Shown here: piece after piece, positions 9,548-18,298 of the stretch
Layout of the letters: every line of letters starts with the position of its first letter
Position numbering within the stretch: the first letter of the stretch is position 1
Origin: Acidimicrobiales bacterium
Lineage (GTDB): Bacteria > Actinomycetota > Acidimicrobiia > Acidimicrobiales > Aldehydirespiratoraceae
Assembly (NCBI GenBank): GCA_029263175.1
Contig: JAJCXZ010000083.1
Location: 1-61,187 of the forward strand
Direction: 5' to 3'
DNA length: 61,187 nt
The notes under the pieces: model-generated
What the model was told of the DNA's origin: nothing
The model's database searches: none
The model's input: the letters and a program-made list of their open reading frames with translations, nothing else
Position numbers and translations under genes: made by a program

Positions 9548-10550
9548 CACGATCCCGCCTCGCCGGGTTGTGCTTTTTGGCGCGGGGGCCACTGGGGCAC
9601 GGGTCGCCCGTCAGCTGCGATCGTCGGGACGGGTGGAGTGTGTCGAGATCCGCGACCCTGATGCTGCGGCCGCGTCTCGGTTGATTGAGTCGTTGGGTGA
9701 CGGTGCTGAACTCGGCGGCGGTCGCGACATCGACGGGTCGGTTGCCGCCGTCGTGATCGCGTCACCCTCCGGCACCCAGACCGTGCTCGCCCGTCGGGCG
9801 ATTCATGCCGGCGTCCCGGTGATCACGACATCCAACAAGACCGCTGAAGTCCGACGCTTGCTCTCCCTCGATCAGGAGGCGCGCTTCCACCACTTGCCCG
9901 TCATTGTCGGAGCCGGCTTCATGCCTGGGCTCACGTGCCTGTTGGCGAAACACGGGGCCCGTCACTTCGATGAGGTCGAAGAGATTCATGTCGCCAAAGT
10001 CGGCACCGGTGGCCCGGCGTGTGCGCGCCAGCACCATCGGGCGCTCAGCAGCCGCGGCGTCGACTGGCGCGATGGTCGATGGGCGGAACGCACCGGCGGT
10101 TCCGGCCGTGAGCTTGCCTGGTTCCCCGACCCGGTGGGAGGGCGCGACTGCTATCGAGCCGGCCTGCCGGACGCGCTGCTCCTCGTCCCCGAGTTCGCCG
10201 GGGTGCAACGTGTTACCGCCCGCCAGGCCGCGACTCGGCGAGACCGACTCACCGCGCCGCTTCCGATGTTGCGTCGCCCTCATCCCGAGGGCGGCATCGG
10301 CGCGATCCGGGTCGAACTCCGCGGGCGGGTCGGCCTCGAGCGCCGAGTGTCGGTGTTGGGGGCCATCGAACGCCCTGCGGTGGGAGCGGGTGCGATGGCT
10401 GCAGCAGTCGCCTTGCATGTTCTCGATGGTCGTATGGCCGCCGGCGCGTACGGCCTGGCCGGCGTCGATGACACTGCCGGTCTGTTGCGGACGCTCGCTT
10501 TGCGAGGAGTGAAGCCGGTCCGCTTCGAAGGGATGACGACCTTCGTCTGA
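9540..10550 (+). CDS. Saccharopine-dehydrogenase-like NAD(P)-binding protein
   Basis: 336 residues from a TTG at 9540 that overlaps the small upstream gene by eight bases. Starts further upstream in frame (9474) would lie deep inside that gene. The N-terminal Rossmann fold begins VVLFGAGATGARVARQL, and VVIASPSGTQ and a conserved GAGFMPGLTCLL segment follow. The fold resembles saccharopine dehydrogenase or homoserine-dehydrogenase-like oxidoreductases. No catalytic signature fixes the substrate, and the His/Arg-rich middle (ARQHHRALSSRG) is unusual. Confidence 0.6.
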   Translation: MNDTIPPRRVVLFGAGATGARVARQLRSSGRVECVEIRDPDAAAASRLIESLGDGAELGGGRDIDGSVAAVVIASPSGTQTVLARRAIHAGVPVITTSNKTAEVRRLLSLDQEARFHHLPVIVGAGFMPGLTCLLAKHGARHFDEVEEIHVAKVGTGGPACARQHHRALSSRGVDWRDGRWAERTGGSGRELAWFPDPVGGRDCYRAGLPDALLLVPEFAGVQRVTARQAATRRDRLTAPLPMLRRPHPEGGIGAIRVELRGRVGLERRVSVLGAIERPAVGAGAMAAAVALHVLDGRMAAGAYGLAGVDDTAGLLRTLALRGVKPVRFEGMTTFV

Positions 10551-10556
10551 TCGCTT

Positions 10557-10592
10557 CGGGGAGGGCCCTTTGGGCCCCTGAGAGGCTCCCCG
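10557..10592 (+). terminator. Two-part hairpin terminator after the oxidoreductase gene
   Basis: An outer stem CGGGGAG (10557-10563)/CTCCCCG (10586-10592) encloses an inner GGGCCC-TTT-GGGCCC hairpin (10563-10577). No T-run follows. It lies seven bases after the stop codon, so termination is the likeliest role. TATAAA at 10615-10620 could be a -10 for the downstream sigma gene, but no matching -35 is seen. Confidence 0.55.
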
Positions 10593-10700
10593 ATGTCACT
10601 GTCTCCGAACTCTCTATAAAGGTCACCCCCTCACGTACCGAAACCAAAGGCGAGCGACGTCGTTGCGGGTGTATTGGAAAACTTTTTGGGAAATATTCCT

Positions 10701-10731
10701 AAAGGTCTTCGCGTGATGCGTCGAAGCCTTT
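10701..10731 (+). promoter_or_regulatory. Leader hairpin upstream of the FliA/WhiG-type sigma gene
   Basis: AAAGG-CTTCG (10701-10711, with T10706 bulged) pairs fully with CGAAG-CCTTT (10722-10731) around a ten-base loop. It lies about 60 bases before the ATG, in an AT-rich stretch (10670-10702) that stands out from its surroundings. A small GGAA-ATA-TTCC inverted repeat sits at 10689-10699. The 10593-10789 interval contains no other gene. Confidence 0.4.
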
Positions 10732-10789
10732 CTCGCTGACCAAGGCCGGTGAAGTAGCCGGCCGACTGGAATAGGGAGAAGCGAAGGCG

Positions 10790-11740
10790 ATGTATCAGGG
10801 CGAAAACGATCAGATGTTGCGCAGCACACGAGCCAGCCGGCGTCGAGTGCGTCCAGGCCAAGGAGCCGGGTCGATGGATGCGGAACTCGCCGAGATGATC
10901 GAGATGAATCTTCCGCTCGTGAAGCACATCGTCTTCCAGGTGGCCGTGCACTTCCCCCGCCACGTCGACCGTGACGAACTGGCCCGAGCCGGTGCGCTCG
11001 GTCTGGTCGAGGCCGCCCGCCGCTACGACGCAGATCGTGGCGTGCCGTTCGAGCGCTTCGCCGCTCAGCGCATCCGTGGCGCCATTCTCGATGCCGTTCG
11101 TGCCGCTGACTGGGCCCCCCGCTCGGTTCGCAACCTTGCTCGCAAGCTGGAGAACGCCGAACAGCGGCTCGCCACCGAGCTCGGCCGTGTCCCGAACAAG
11201 GAAGAGATGGCTGAAGCTCTCGGCATGAGCCAGAGCGAACTCTCCCGCCTCCAGGACCGCATGTTCCGCAGTGTCGTTCTCGCTCTTGAACACGAGACCG
11301 CTGATGAGGTGGAAAAGGACCTCACCCTCGTGGACGTCCTCGTCGACGAAAACTCGGTCGAGCCCTCCTCTGAGCTCGAGACCCGCGAACTCCACGGCTA
11401 CCTCCGTGATGCCATTGGCCTCCTTCCCGAGCGTCATCGTCTCGTCGTCGTCGGCTACTTCCTCGAGGGCCGCACCTCACAAGATCTGGCCGACTTCCTC
11501 GGTGTCACCGAGTCCCGCATCTCGCAGCTCCGCTCCGAGTCACTGTTCATGCTCCAGGAGGGCATCGAAGCCCAGTACTTGGGCGAAACCCCCGAACCGT
11601 GCGATGTCACTGGCCGTGTGGCGCGCCGCAAGGCGACCTACGCCAAGGGCATCGGCGAAGCATCGAAGTTCGCTGATCGTATGGAACAGATCAACCTGAT
11701 CGAGTCGGATGCCCCGGCCCTTTCCGGCTTCTCCTACTGA
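10790..11740 (+). CDS. Sigma-70 family RNA polymerase sigma factor, FliA/WhiG type
   Basis: 316 residues. Region 2 (NLPLVKHIVFQVAVHFP...DELARAGALGLVEAARRYD...FERFAAQRIRGAILDAVRAADWAPRSVR) is diagnostic of the FliA/WhiG class. Region 3 (LGRVPNKEEMAEALGMS) and a region 4 helix-turn-helix (LADFLGVTESRISQLRSES) follow. The tail of about 50 residues beyond region 4 is unusual. AGGGAGAAG (about 10773-10781) precedes ATG 10790; an internal ATG at 10874 is an alternative. FliA/WhiG factors drive flagellar or sporulation regulons, but no such genes are in the window. A textbook terminator follows at 11760. Confidence 0.9.
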   Translation: MYQGENDQMLRSTRASRRRVRPGQGAGSMDAELAEMIEMNLPLVKHIVFQVAVHFPRHVDRDELARAGALGLVEAARRYDADRGVPFERFAAQRIRGAILDAVRAADWAPRSVRNLARKLENAEQRLATELGRVPNKEEMAEALGMSQSELSRLQDRMFRSVVLALEHETADEVEKDLTLVDVLVDENSVEPSSELETRELHGYLRDAIGLLPERHRLVVVGYFLEGRTSQDLADFLGVTESRISQLRSESLFMLQEGIEAQYLGETPEPCDVTGRVARRKATYAKGIGEASKFADRMEQINLIESDAPALSGFSY

Positions 11741-11759
11741 GAGTTCCCCCAAGCGATAG

Positions 11760-11794
11760 CGTGGCGACCCTGATGGGTCGCCACGTTTCGTTTT
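11760..11794 (+). terminator. Strong intrinsic terminator of the sigma gene
   Basis: CGTGGCGACCC (11760-11770), a TGAT loop and GGGTCGCCACG (11775-11785) form a perfect 11-bp hairpin followed by TTTCGTTTT. The ATG of the next gene (11773) lies in its loop, so terminator and start codon overlap. Confidence 0.85.
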
Positions 11795-12429
11795 CCGCCA
11801 CACTCGTTGTCTTGTTGGCGCTCCTCGGCGCCTCATGCGGAGGATCTGACGACACAGCCGAGCCCCTCGCGGAGAGCGGAGTGGCCGAGCAGGACGCAAA
11901 TGGCTGTGATGTCATCGAAAAGGCGGCGGCCCTCGTCCTCGAGTTGGGTGTCGTTCAGGAGACATCAGTCGACGCCAACGATCACGTTCTCTGTCCGGTC
12001 GCCTATGAGTCCACCCCACCCATGAGTGGCGATCACTTTCCGGCGTGGCAGAACTGTGGCTTCTACACCGAGCCGCTGCTCGACGAGGTGGCCGTGCATT
12101 CGCTGGAACACGGCGCAGTGTGGATCGCCTACGACCCTGATCTCGATGCCTCCGAGCGGGACGCCATTTCTGCGCTTGTTTCCACCGATCCGCATCTGCT
12201 TGCCTCGCCCTACCCAGGGCTGGGCAATCCGATTGTGCTGAGTGCGTGGATGCGTCGGGTCGCAGTTCAACGAATCAGCGATGATGCGGTTGACGACTTC
12301 CTGGACGATCAGCTTGGCCGACGGTCACAGACCGCACCAGAAGCCGGAGCGAGTTGTGACGGCGCGATCGGCACTCCGCCGTTTGAGCCCCTGACTCGCT
12401 ATGACGAGGCCTTCGACCAGTTCAGCTAG
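11773..12429 (+). CDS. DUF3105 lipoprotein
   Basis: 218 residues. The signal peptide MGRHVSFSATLVVLLALLGASC ends in a lipobox-like LGASC, so the mature protein should be lipid-anchored outside the membrane. The C-terminal half has the DUF3105 pattern: PPMSGDHFPAWQNCGFYTEP and VAVHSLEHGAVWIAYDP. Start choice is ATG 11773, because it gives a clean signal peptide; GTG 11761 is possible. Both starts lie inside the preceding terminator hairpin and neither has a clear Shine-Dalgarno. Function unknown. Confidence 0.8.
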   Translation: MGRHVSFSATLVVLLALLGASCGGSDDTAEPLAESGVAEQDANGCDVIEKAAALVLELGVVQETSVDANDHVLCPVAYESTPPMSGDHFPAWQNCGFYTEPLLDEVAVHSLEHGAVWIAYDPDLDASERDAISALVSTDPHLLASPYPGLGNPIVLSAWMRRVAVQRISDDAVDDFLDDQLGRRSQTAPEAGASCDGAIGTPPFEPLTRYDEAFDQFS

Positions 12430-12434
12430 CCGGC

Positions 12435-13226
12435 CTACCTGGGCTCAGGCTTGGGTGCTCGAGGGAAGAACGTCGAGGTGCGTTCGACGTACTCCACGTA
12501 GCCCGGTCGCCGCTTCGCCATGCTGTGTTCGAGCATGGGGACGCCTGACACACGCGTCAACAGGATGGTCATCACAATCGGGCCGATGATGCCCAGGAGG
12601 GCGTCGCCCGTCTCGGCTGCGACGAGGAAGATCCCCCACCAGACGCAGAAGTCGCCGAAGTAATTGGGGTGTCGCGTATAGCGCCACAGGCCCTCGTCGA
12701 GCACTCGGCCGACGTTGTCGGGGTCGGCCTTGAATCGGGTTAGCTGGGCGTCGCCGACGGTCTCGAAGAACAGACCGATACCCCAAAGAATCACGCCCAG
12801 CACTGCGATCCAGCCGATCGCAGGATCCTCGGGTGTCATTGCCAACTGGACCGGCAGGGACACGACCCACATCAGCACACCCTGCAGCAAGAAGACGGTG
12901 ATGAGGCTGCGGATGGCGAAGTTGTCGCCGTGCTTGCGGCGCATGAGTTGGTAGCGCCAGTCCTCACCCTTGCCGAGGTTTCGCCGGGCGAGGTGGAGCG
13001 CGAGTCGAAGACCCCAGATGGTGATCATCGCGATGATGAGGTCCGAGCGGCCGTCGTGGCCGTCGCCGGTGAAGTAGGCGGCCCATCCCGAGATCACGAA
13101 CCCGGCGCCCCACACGATGTCGACGATGCCGGCATCGCGCATGACGAGGCTCACGAGCCAGGTCACCACCATGACAATGAGAATGGTGATGGCGGTAGTG
13201 CCGAGAACATCGACATGACTACTCAT
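12435..13226 (-). CDS. DUF1295 (steroid 5-alpha-reductase-like) membrane protein
   Basis: 263 residues with about six membrane helices. The C-terminal block has the DUF1295 hallmarks DEGLWRYTRHPNYFGDFCVWWGI and MAKRRPGYVEYVERTSTFFP, shared with steroid reductases and isoprenylcysteine methyltransferases. Substrate unknown; lipid or steroid reduction is the usual guess. The ATG at 13226 overlaps the stop of the upstream acyltransferase gene by four bases (ATGA), so the two form an operon on the minus strand. Confidence 0.85.
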   Translation of the reverse strand: MSSHVDVLGTTAITILIVMVVTWLVSLVMRDAGIVDIVWGAGFVISGWAAYFTGDGHDGRSDLIIAMITIWGLRLALHLARRNLGKGEDWRYQLMRRKHGDNFAIRSLITVFLLQGVLMWVVSLPVQLAMTPEDPAIGWIAVLGVILWGIGLFFETVGDAQLTRFKADPDNVGRVLDEGLWRYTRHPNYFGDFCVWWGIFLVAAETGDALLGIIGPIVMTILLTRVSGVPMLEHSMAKRRPGYVEYVERTSTFFPRAPKPEPR

Positions 13227-14236
13227 GGAGCTTCCTTCACAAGGTTCTGGTCGGGGGCATGTTCGACGATCCAACGGTCCATCTCAACCCAACGGTCGAG
13301 AAGCCAGGCCACGGCCTTGTCGTGGCCGATGGGTACCTCGTGGCGAGGGTAGCGCCACGCATGCATGCGAAGTGTGGTGGGACGGTCGATCGACGCGAGG
13401 AGTTCGGTCATTGCGCCTCCATTCTCCAGTCCGACATTGGCGATGAGCACGATGTCGGCATCTGGGGCGCCTCGCAGAAGGGCGAGGAATCCCGCCGGGC
13501 GAGGGGGGAGAAGCTTGGTGAGTTGACGAGCTTTGGCCTCGAGCTCCGGTCGAGTGCTCGCCAGTCGATTGACCGCCTTCTCCAGACGAGCGGGGGTGAA
13601 GAAGGTCCCTTCGGGGAAGATGACGCCGGCGCTCGTTCCGTTGATCCCCGCGGCGAGCTTTTCGATCCTGGTGAGCATCGGTGACCCGGCTTGGGGCGTT
13701 CGGTCAATCCAAACATTGGGTGTTCGATTCGCGATCAGGTCCATGGCCGGGAGCCATTGCAGCTCCTGCTTCAACGTGTAGAGGGCGCGAACGCCGGCCA
13801 CATCACACGCGTGCAAGGGGCCCAACGCATCGACATGGCTTGCGTGGCGGGCCACGATGATCGCGTTCCCGGCGGCCAGTGCGTCGGGGTTCTCGAACTC
13901 CGTGCGGATGTTGGCGAAGCGTTCGAATGCCGCGAGATGGCTGCGACACCACCACCGCTCGAGCCGGTAGTTGGCGCTCAACCATTTGTCGGACCCGGTC
14001 CGGCCGAGGAAGCGCACCGAGATGCCGGCCCCGATCACCGCGCCGATGGCCTCGTTCAACAGAACACAGGTCAGAACCATCCAGATTCGGGTCTTTCGAC
14101 CACGGCGATAACCGGTGCCGAGATCAAGCAAACCCAACACGACCACGGCCAGGGGAGTGAGAGCCGTCATGACGATCGCAAGCACGGGCACGGCGATCAT
14201 CGTGATGGGGCGCCGAACGATCGGCCGAGGAAGCAT
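13223..14236 (-). CDS. PlsC-like 1-acyl-glycerol-3-phosphate acyltransferase
   Basis: 337 residues. Two N-terminal hydrophobic segments are followed by the acyltransferase motif HASHVD (HX4D) and the substrate-binding FPEGTFF. Such enzymes transfer acyl chains to lysophosphatidate or related acceptors at the membrane. ATG 14236 (MLPRPIVRRPI) is preferred over a frame extension that would run into the divergent gene starting at 14266. Coupled to the DUF1295 gene by an ATGA overlap, which suggests a joint lipid-modification role. Confidence 0.85.
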   Translation of the reverse strand: MLPRPIVRRPITMIAVPVLAIVMTALTPLAVVVLGLLDLGTGYRRGRKTRIWMVLTCVLLNEAIGAVIGAGISVRFLGRTGSDKWLSANYRLERWWCRSHLAAFERFANIRTEFENPDALAAGNAIIVARHASHVDALGPLHACDVAGVRALYTLKQELQWLPAMDLIANRTPNVWIDRTPQAGSPMLTRIEKLAAGINGTSAGVIFPEGTFFTPARLEKAVNRLASTRPELEAKARQLTKLLPPRPAGFLALLRGAPDADIVLIANVGLENGGAMTELLASIDRPTTLRMHAWRYPRHEVPIGHDKAVAWLLDRWVEMDRWIVEHAPDQNLVKEAP

Positions 14237-14265
14237 CGCCACTGCAGAGACCGTACTGTGCGCCC

Positions 14266-16152
14266 ATGAAGCAGACGAGCCTGTGGGCGCCAAGCCGGGC
14301 GCGGATCGAATCGACCAACCTGTTCCGCTTTCAACAGCGGATCGGCGTGCTCGACTATCGCGAACTCCACGAATGGTCGATCGCCAATCCAGCGGAGTTT
14401 TGGGCCGCTGCCTGGGACTTCTGTGGAATCGTCGGTGACCGCGGTGAGCGCCTCATCGAAGAGGGCGACGAGTTCCGCCACACTCGTTTCCTGCCCGATG
14501 CCACGCTCAACGTGGCGGAGAACCTGCTCGGTGACCCGACCGACGACCTGGCCATGACCTTTCGCGGCGAAGATGGTGAGGCTGTTGATCTGACCCGCGC
14601 TGAGCTGCATGAGATGGTCGGTCGCATTCAGGCACTGATGCGACGCGCTGGAGTCTCGACCGGTGACCGGGTGGCAGCGTGGCTCCCGAATCGTCCCGAG
14701 ACCTACGCGGTGATGCTGGCGGCCACCGGCCTCGGTGCGGTCTTCTGCAGTACCTCACCTGATTTCGGGGTCGATGGAGTGATTGATCGCTTCGGCCAGA
14801 TCGAACCGGTGATGCTGTTCGCGGCGCCGTCCTACGCGTACAACGGCAAGCGTCATGATTGCCTCGATCGCCTCGAAGAGATCGCAGGAGCGTTGTCCTC
14901 GATCCGCGAGACCGTGGTGGTCGAGCCTGGGTGGCTGGGCGCGACCGAACCGGCGCCCATCACGACCGAACGGTTGCCCTTCGATCATCCCTGGTATGTG
15001 TTGTTCTCGTCGGGAACCACCGGGAAACCCAAGTGCATCGTGCATCGCACCGGTGGTGTGCTGCTCAAGCACATGGTCGAACAGCAACTGCACTGTGACA
15101 TTCAGCGCGGCGACAAGGTCTTCTACTTCACCACCGCCGGGTGGATGATGTGGAACTGGCTCGCCTCCGCCCTGGCCTCTGATGCCACGCTGGTGTTGTT
15201 CGACGGTGCGCCCACCTTCCCCGATGCCAACCGCCTGTTCGACCTGGTCGATGAGACCGGTGCAACGTTGATGGGCATCTCGGCCAAGTTCATCGACGCG
15301 TGCGCCAATGCCGGGATTCGCCCGGTCGAGACCCACGACCTGTCGATGCTGCGATCCATCACCTCCACCGGCTCGACGCTCACTCCAGAAGGTTTCGAGT
15401 GGGTCTACGAGAATGTGAAGAGCGATGTGTTCCTCGCGTCGATGTCAGGAGGCACCGACCTCTGCGGCTGTCTGGTGATCGGCGATCCGACCAGCCCGGT
15501 GTTCGCCGGCGAGATCCAAGTGCCGGGCCTGGGTATGGAGATCGACGTCGTCGACTCCAACGGGGTTTCGGTCGCACCGGGAGTCGAAGGCGAGTTGGTA
15601 TGCCGGAATCCGTTCCCGTCGATGCCGCTTCGGTTCTGGGACGACCCCGACGATGTCCGCTACAAGGCGGCGTATTTCGACCAGTTCGCGGGCATGTGGC
15701 ACCACGGCGACTTCATTTCCCAGTCGTCCACTGGGGGCTACGTCATCTCGGGCCGCTCTGATGCCACCCTCAATCCTGGCGGAGTGCGGATCGGCACCGC
15801 CGAGATCTATCGCCGCGTCGACACCATGCCGGAGATCGAGGAGAGCGTGGTGATCGGACAGTCATGGGACAACGACACTCGGATTGTGTTGTTCGTGAAG
15901 ATGGCGGCGGGTGAGCAGCTGACCGACGAGGTGCAGTCGCGGATCCGGTCGCGGATCCGGTCCGAGGTCACGCCCCGCCATGTGCCGGCGATCATCGCCG
16001 CGGTGACCGACATTCCCCGTACACGATCCGGCAAGATCACCGAACTGGCCGTGCGTGACATCGTGGCGGGTCGTGCGATCGCCAACGTCGAGGCCCTCGC
16101 CAATCCCGAAGCCCTTGACCAGTATCGAGATCGTCCCGAGTTGGCTGGTTGA
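14266..16152 (+). CDS. Acetoacetyl-CoA synthetase
   Basis: 628 residues. The N-terminus (LWAPSRARIESTNLFRFQ...WSIANPAEFWAAAWDF) and ANL-family motifs (FSSGTTGKPKCIVHRTGG, SMSGGTDLCG, HHGDF, SGRSDATLNPGGVRIGTAEIYR, RTRSGKITE with the catalytic Lys) match acetoacetate-CoA ligase. It activates acetoacetate to acetoacetyl-CoA with ATP, linking ketone bodies or poly-hydroxybutyrate breakdown to beta-oxidation. A 12-base duplication near 15946-15970 encodes RIRSRIRS. Confidence 0.93.
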   Translation: MKQTSLWAPSRARIESTNLFRFQQRIGVLDYRELHEWSIANPAEFWAAAWDFCGIVGDRGERLIEEGDEFRHTRFLPDATLNVAENLLGDPTDDLAMTFRGEDGEAVDLTRAELHEMVGRIQALMRRAGVSTGDRVAAWLPNRPETYAVMLAATGLGAVFCSTSPDFGVDGVIDRFGQIEPVMLFAAPSYAYNGKRHDCLDRLEEIAGALSSIRETVVVEPGWLGATEPAPITTERLPFDHPWYVLFSSGTTGKPKCIVHRTGGVLLKHMVEQQLHCDIQRGDKVFYFTTAGWMMWNWLASALASDATLVLFDGAPTFPDANRLFDLVDETGATLMGISAKFIDACANAGIRPVETHDLSMLRSITSTGSTLTPEGFEWVYENVKSDVFLASMSGGTDLCGCLVIGDPTSPVFAGEIQVPGLGMEIDVVDSNGVSVAPGVEGELVCRNPFPSMPLRFWDDPDDVRYKAAYFDQFAGMWHHGDFISQSSTGGYVISGRSDATLNPGGVRIGTAEIYRRVDTMPEIEESVVIGQSWDNDTRIVLFVKMAAGEQLTDEVQSRIRSRIRSEVTPRHVPAIIAAVTDIPRTRSGKITELAVRDIVAGRAIANVEALANPEALDQYRDRPELAG

Positions 16153-16176
16153 CGACTTCGTTGATTTTCATATACT
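16149..16176 (+). promoter_or_regulatory. Near-consensus sigma-70 promoter
   Basis: TTGACG (16149-16154), a 16-base spacer and TATACT (16171-16176) form the best promoter seen in the window. The -35 box overlaps the TGA of the acetoacetyl-CoA synthetase gene. The predicted start point is near 16183, only about four bases before ATG 16187, so the transcript would be almost leaderless. Confidence 0.65.
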
Positions 16177-16186
16177 TTTGATCCAT

Positions 16187-16564
16187 ATGGTTCAAACGGT
16201 CGAACGTCATCGTGCCGCAGCTGTCCTGGCTCAACGCCACGCCTCAGTGGCCCACGAACTCGCGGTGGAGATCGGTGTCCGAGAATCGCATCTGCGCCAG
16301 CGGCTCACACCGGTGACACAGCGCCACACCGACGATGTGTGGTCGTCGAGCGCCGCGACCCGCAGCCGAGTCCGGGTTCGATCCCTGGAGATTGCGACGT
16401 TGTTGGCGGCGACCGATGATCTCGCATTGGTACGGCTGGCCCTTTATCGACGATGCGCCGAGCTCGAGGCTCAGGCCCGCACCGAGCATCGCCGAGCCGA
16501 CCTGCTCGAGGCGGCCCTGGCCGCAACTTCGGTCGGAAGTATGGGCACAGGCGGATTGGCCTGA
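16187..16564 (+). CDS. Conserved-looking small protein, function unknown
   Basis: 125 residues, mostly helical, rich in Ala, Arg and Leu, with a possible C-terminal coiled coil (LYRRCAELEAQARTEHRRADLLEAAL). No motif I recognise. The codon third positions are G/C-rich like real genes here, and a strong promoter ends just before the ATG. The frame stays open upstream to 16055, but that part lies inside the upstream gene. There is no Shine-Dalgarno, in keeping with a near-leaderless mRNA. It may be a small regulator of the genes that follow. Confidence 0.55.
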   Translation: MVQTVERHRAAAVLAQRHASVAHELAVEIGVRESHLRQRLTPVTQRHTDDVWSSSAATRSRVRVRSLEIATLLAATDDLALVRLALYRRCAELEAQARTEHRRADLLEAALAATSVGSMGTGGLA

Positions 16565-16576
16565 CAACATGGCGCT

Positions 16577-18298
16577 ATGGCTTCCCATGATCTGATCATC
16601 CGCGACGGCAACGTGGTGGACGGCACCGGTGCACCCGCTCGGCAAGCGGACATCGCCGTACGTGACGGGATCGTGACCGATGTCGGCCGGATCGACGGCA
16701 CCGCAACACGAGAGATCGACGCTGACGGAGCCCTGGTCGCGCCCGGTTTTGTCGACATTCACACTCACTACGATGGCCAGGCGACGTGGGATGACCGTAT
16801 GCAACCATCGTCGTGGCATGGCGTCACCACCGTGGTCTTCGGCAATTGCGGGGTTGGATTCGCGCCGGTGCACGACACCGATCACGGCACGCTCATCGAG
16901 TTGATGGAAGGGGTCGAGGACATCCCCGGCGCGGCGTTGCACGAAGGACTGCAGTGGGGATGGACGTCGTTTGCCGACTACCTCGATGCATGCGACACAC
17001 CGAAGGACATGGACATCGCCACCCAGGTGCCCCATGGGGCCTTGCGGCTCCATGTGATGGGGGAGCGCGGCGCCGATCGCGACGACGCCACCTACGACGA
17101 CATTGTCGAGATGGGACGCCTTGCCGCTGAAGGCATCGAGGCTGGAGCACTTGGTTTCTCCACCAGCCGCACGGCGAATCACCGCACGTCAACCGGTGAC
17201 TTCACTCCGACGCTCACGGCCGCCTCCGAGGAGCTGGTCGGGATCGCTGACGCGGTCGGCCGCACCGGCACCGGCGTCTTCCAGCTGGTCAGCGACTTCG
17301 TCGATCGTGAAATCGAGTTCCAGATGCTTCGCGACATGTGCGCGATCTCCGGTCGTCCCCTCAGCTTCACGATCATCGAGAACCAGCGCAGCGCCGATTT
17401 CCACACGGATCTGCTCGGCCGGATCGAGCAGGCCCGCGCCGACGGATTGAAGATCACCGGCCAGACACCGGTTCGTCCGATCGGCATCCTGCTCGGGTTC
17501 GAATGCACGCTCAACCCGTTCCTTCGGAATCCGGTCTGGGCTGAGGTGGCCGATCTGGCACCCGCCGAAAGGGTTGTTGCCTTGGCCGATCCCGAGCGGC
17601 GGCTGAGGCTTCTGGACGCTGCCGGTGGCTCCGACATGACCGCGGTCGGAGGTCGATTGATCGAGAAGTACGACATGATGTTCGAGCTCGGCGAGTCGCC
17701 CAACTACGAGCCGGATCCCGCCGACACGTTGGCTCGGCGAGCGCAACGGTCGGGCATCTCGCCGGCAGAACTCGCTCTCGACCTACTCTCCGGAAACGAC
17801 GGCACGGCGATGCTGTGGGTGCCGTTCAGCAACTTCGGCAAGGGCAATCTCGACACCACCCGTGATTTGCTGACCCATGCGTTCACGGTTCCGTCGCTGA
17901 GTGATGGCGGTGCTCATGTCGGCACCATCTGCGACGGCTCATTCCCCACGACACTCCTCCAGCACTGGGGCCGTGATCGCGCCGAGGGCCGCATCGAACT
18001 CGAATTCCTGATCCAGCGTCAATGCCGAGACACCGCCCGCACCGTCGGGCTTCATGACCGCGGCGTGTTGGCGCCCGGTTATCGAGCTGACATCAATGTG
18101 ATCGACTTCGAGCGACTCCGCGTTCATCAGCCGGAGCTGGCCTATGACCTGCCCGCCGGTGGCCGACGGCTTCTGCAACGAGCCGACGGTTACCGCCACA
18201 CAATCGTGGCCGGCACCGAGACCTATGCCGACGGTGAGGCCACCGGGGCCCTCCCCGGCCGACTTGTTCGCGGCGCTCAGAAGGAGCCGATCCAATGA
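16577..18298 (+). CDS. N-acyl-D-amino-acid deacylase-type amidohydrolase
   Basis: 573 residues. Metal motifs are HTHYDGQATWD near the N-terminus, the bridging cysteine in FGNCGVGF, and the late SDGGAHVG. LMEGVEDIPGAALHEGLQWGW is common in the long D-aminoacylase group. It probably hydrolyses an N-acyl-D-amino acid or a related amide. It shares only the superfamily core with the protein at 6821. The stop overlaps the start of the dioxygenase gene by four bases (ATGA), which links the two functionally. Confidence 0.85.
   Translation: MASHDLIIRDGNVVDGTGAPARQADIAVRDGIVTDVGRIDGTATREIDADGALVAPGFVDIHTHYDGQATWDDRMQPSSWHGVTTVVFGNCGVGFAPVHDTDHGTLIELMEGVEDIPGAALHEGLQWGWTSFADYLDACDTPKDMDIATQVPHGALRLHVMGERGADRDDATYDDIVEMGRLAAEGIEAGALGFSTSRTANHRTSTGDFTPTLTAASEELVGIADAVGRTGTGVFQLVSDFVDREIEFQMLRDMCAISGRPLSFTIIENQRSADFHTDLLGRIEQARADGLKITGQTPVRPIGILLGFECTLNPFLRNPVWAEVADLAPAERVVALADPERRLRLLDAAGGSDMTAVGGRLIEKYDMMFELGESPNYEPDPADTLARRAQRSGISPAELALDLLSGNDGTAMLWVPFSNFGKGNLDTTRDLLTHAFTVPSLSDGGAHVGTICDGSFPTTLLQHWGRDRAEGRIELEFLIQRQCRDTARTVGLHDRGVLAPGYRADINVIDFERLRVHQPELAYDLPAGGRRLLQRADGYRHTIVAGTETYADGEATGALPGRLVRGAQKEPIQ

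Noticed and set aside
15940-15975. 12-bp tandem duplication in the acetoacetyl-CoA synthetase gene
   Set aside because: A short coding duplication (RIRSRIRS) without apparent consequence.
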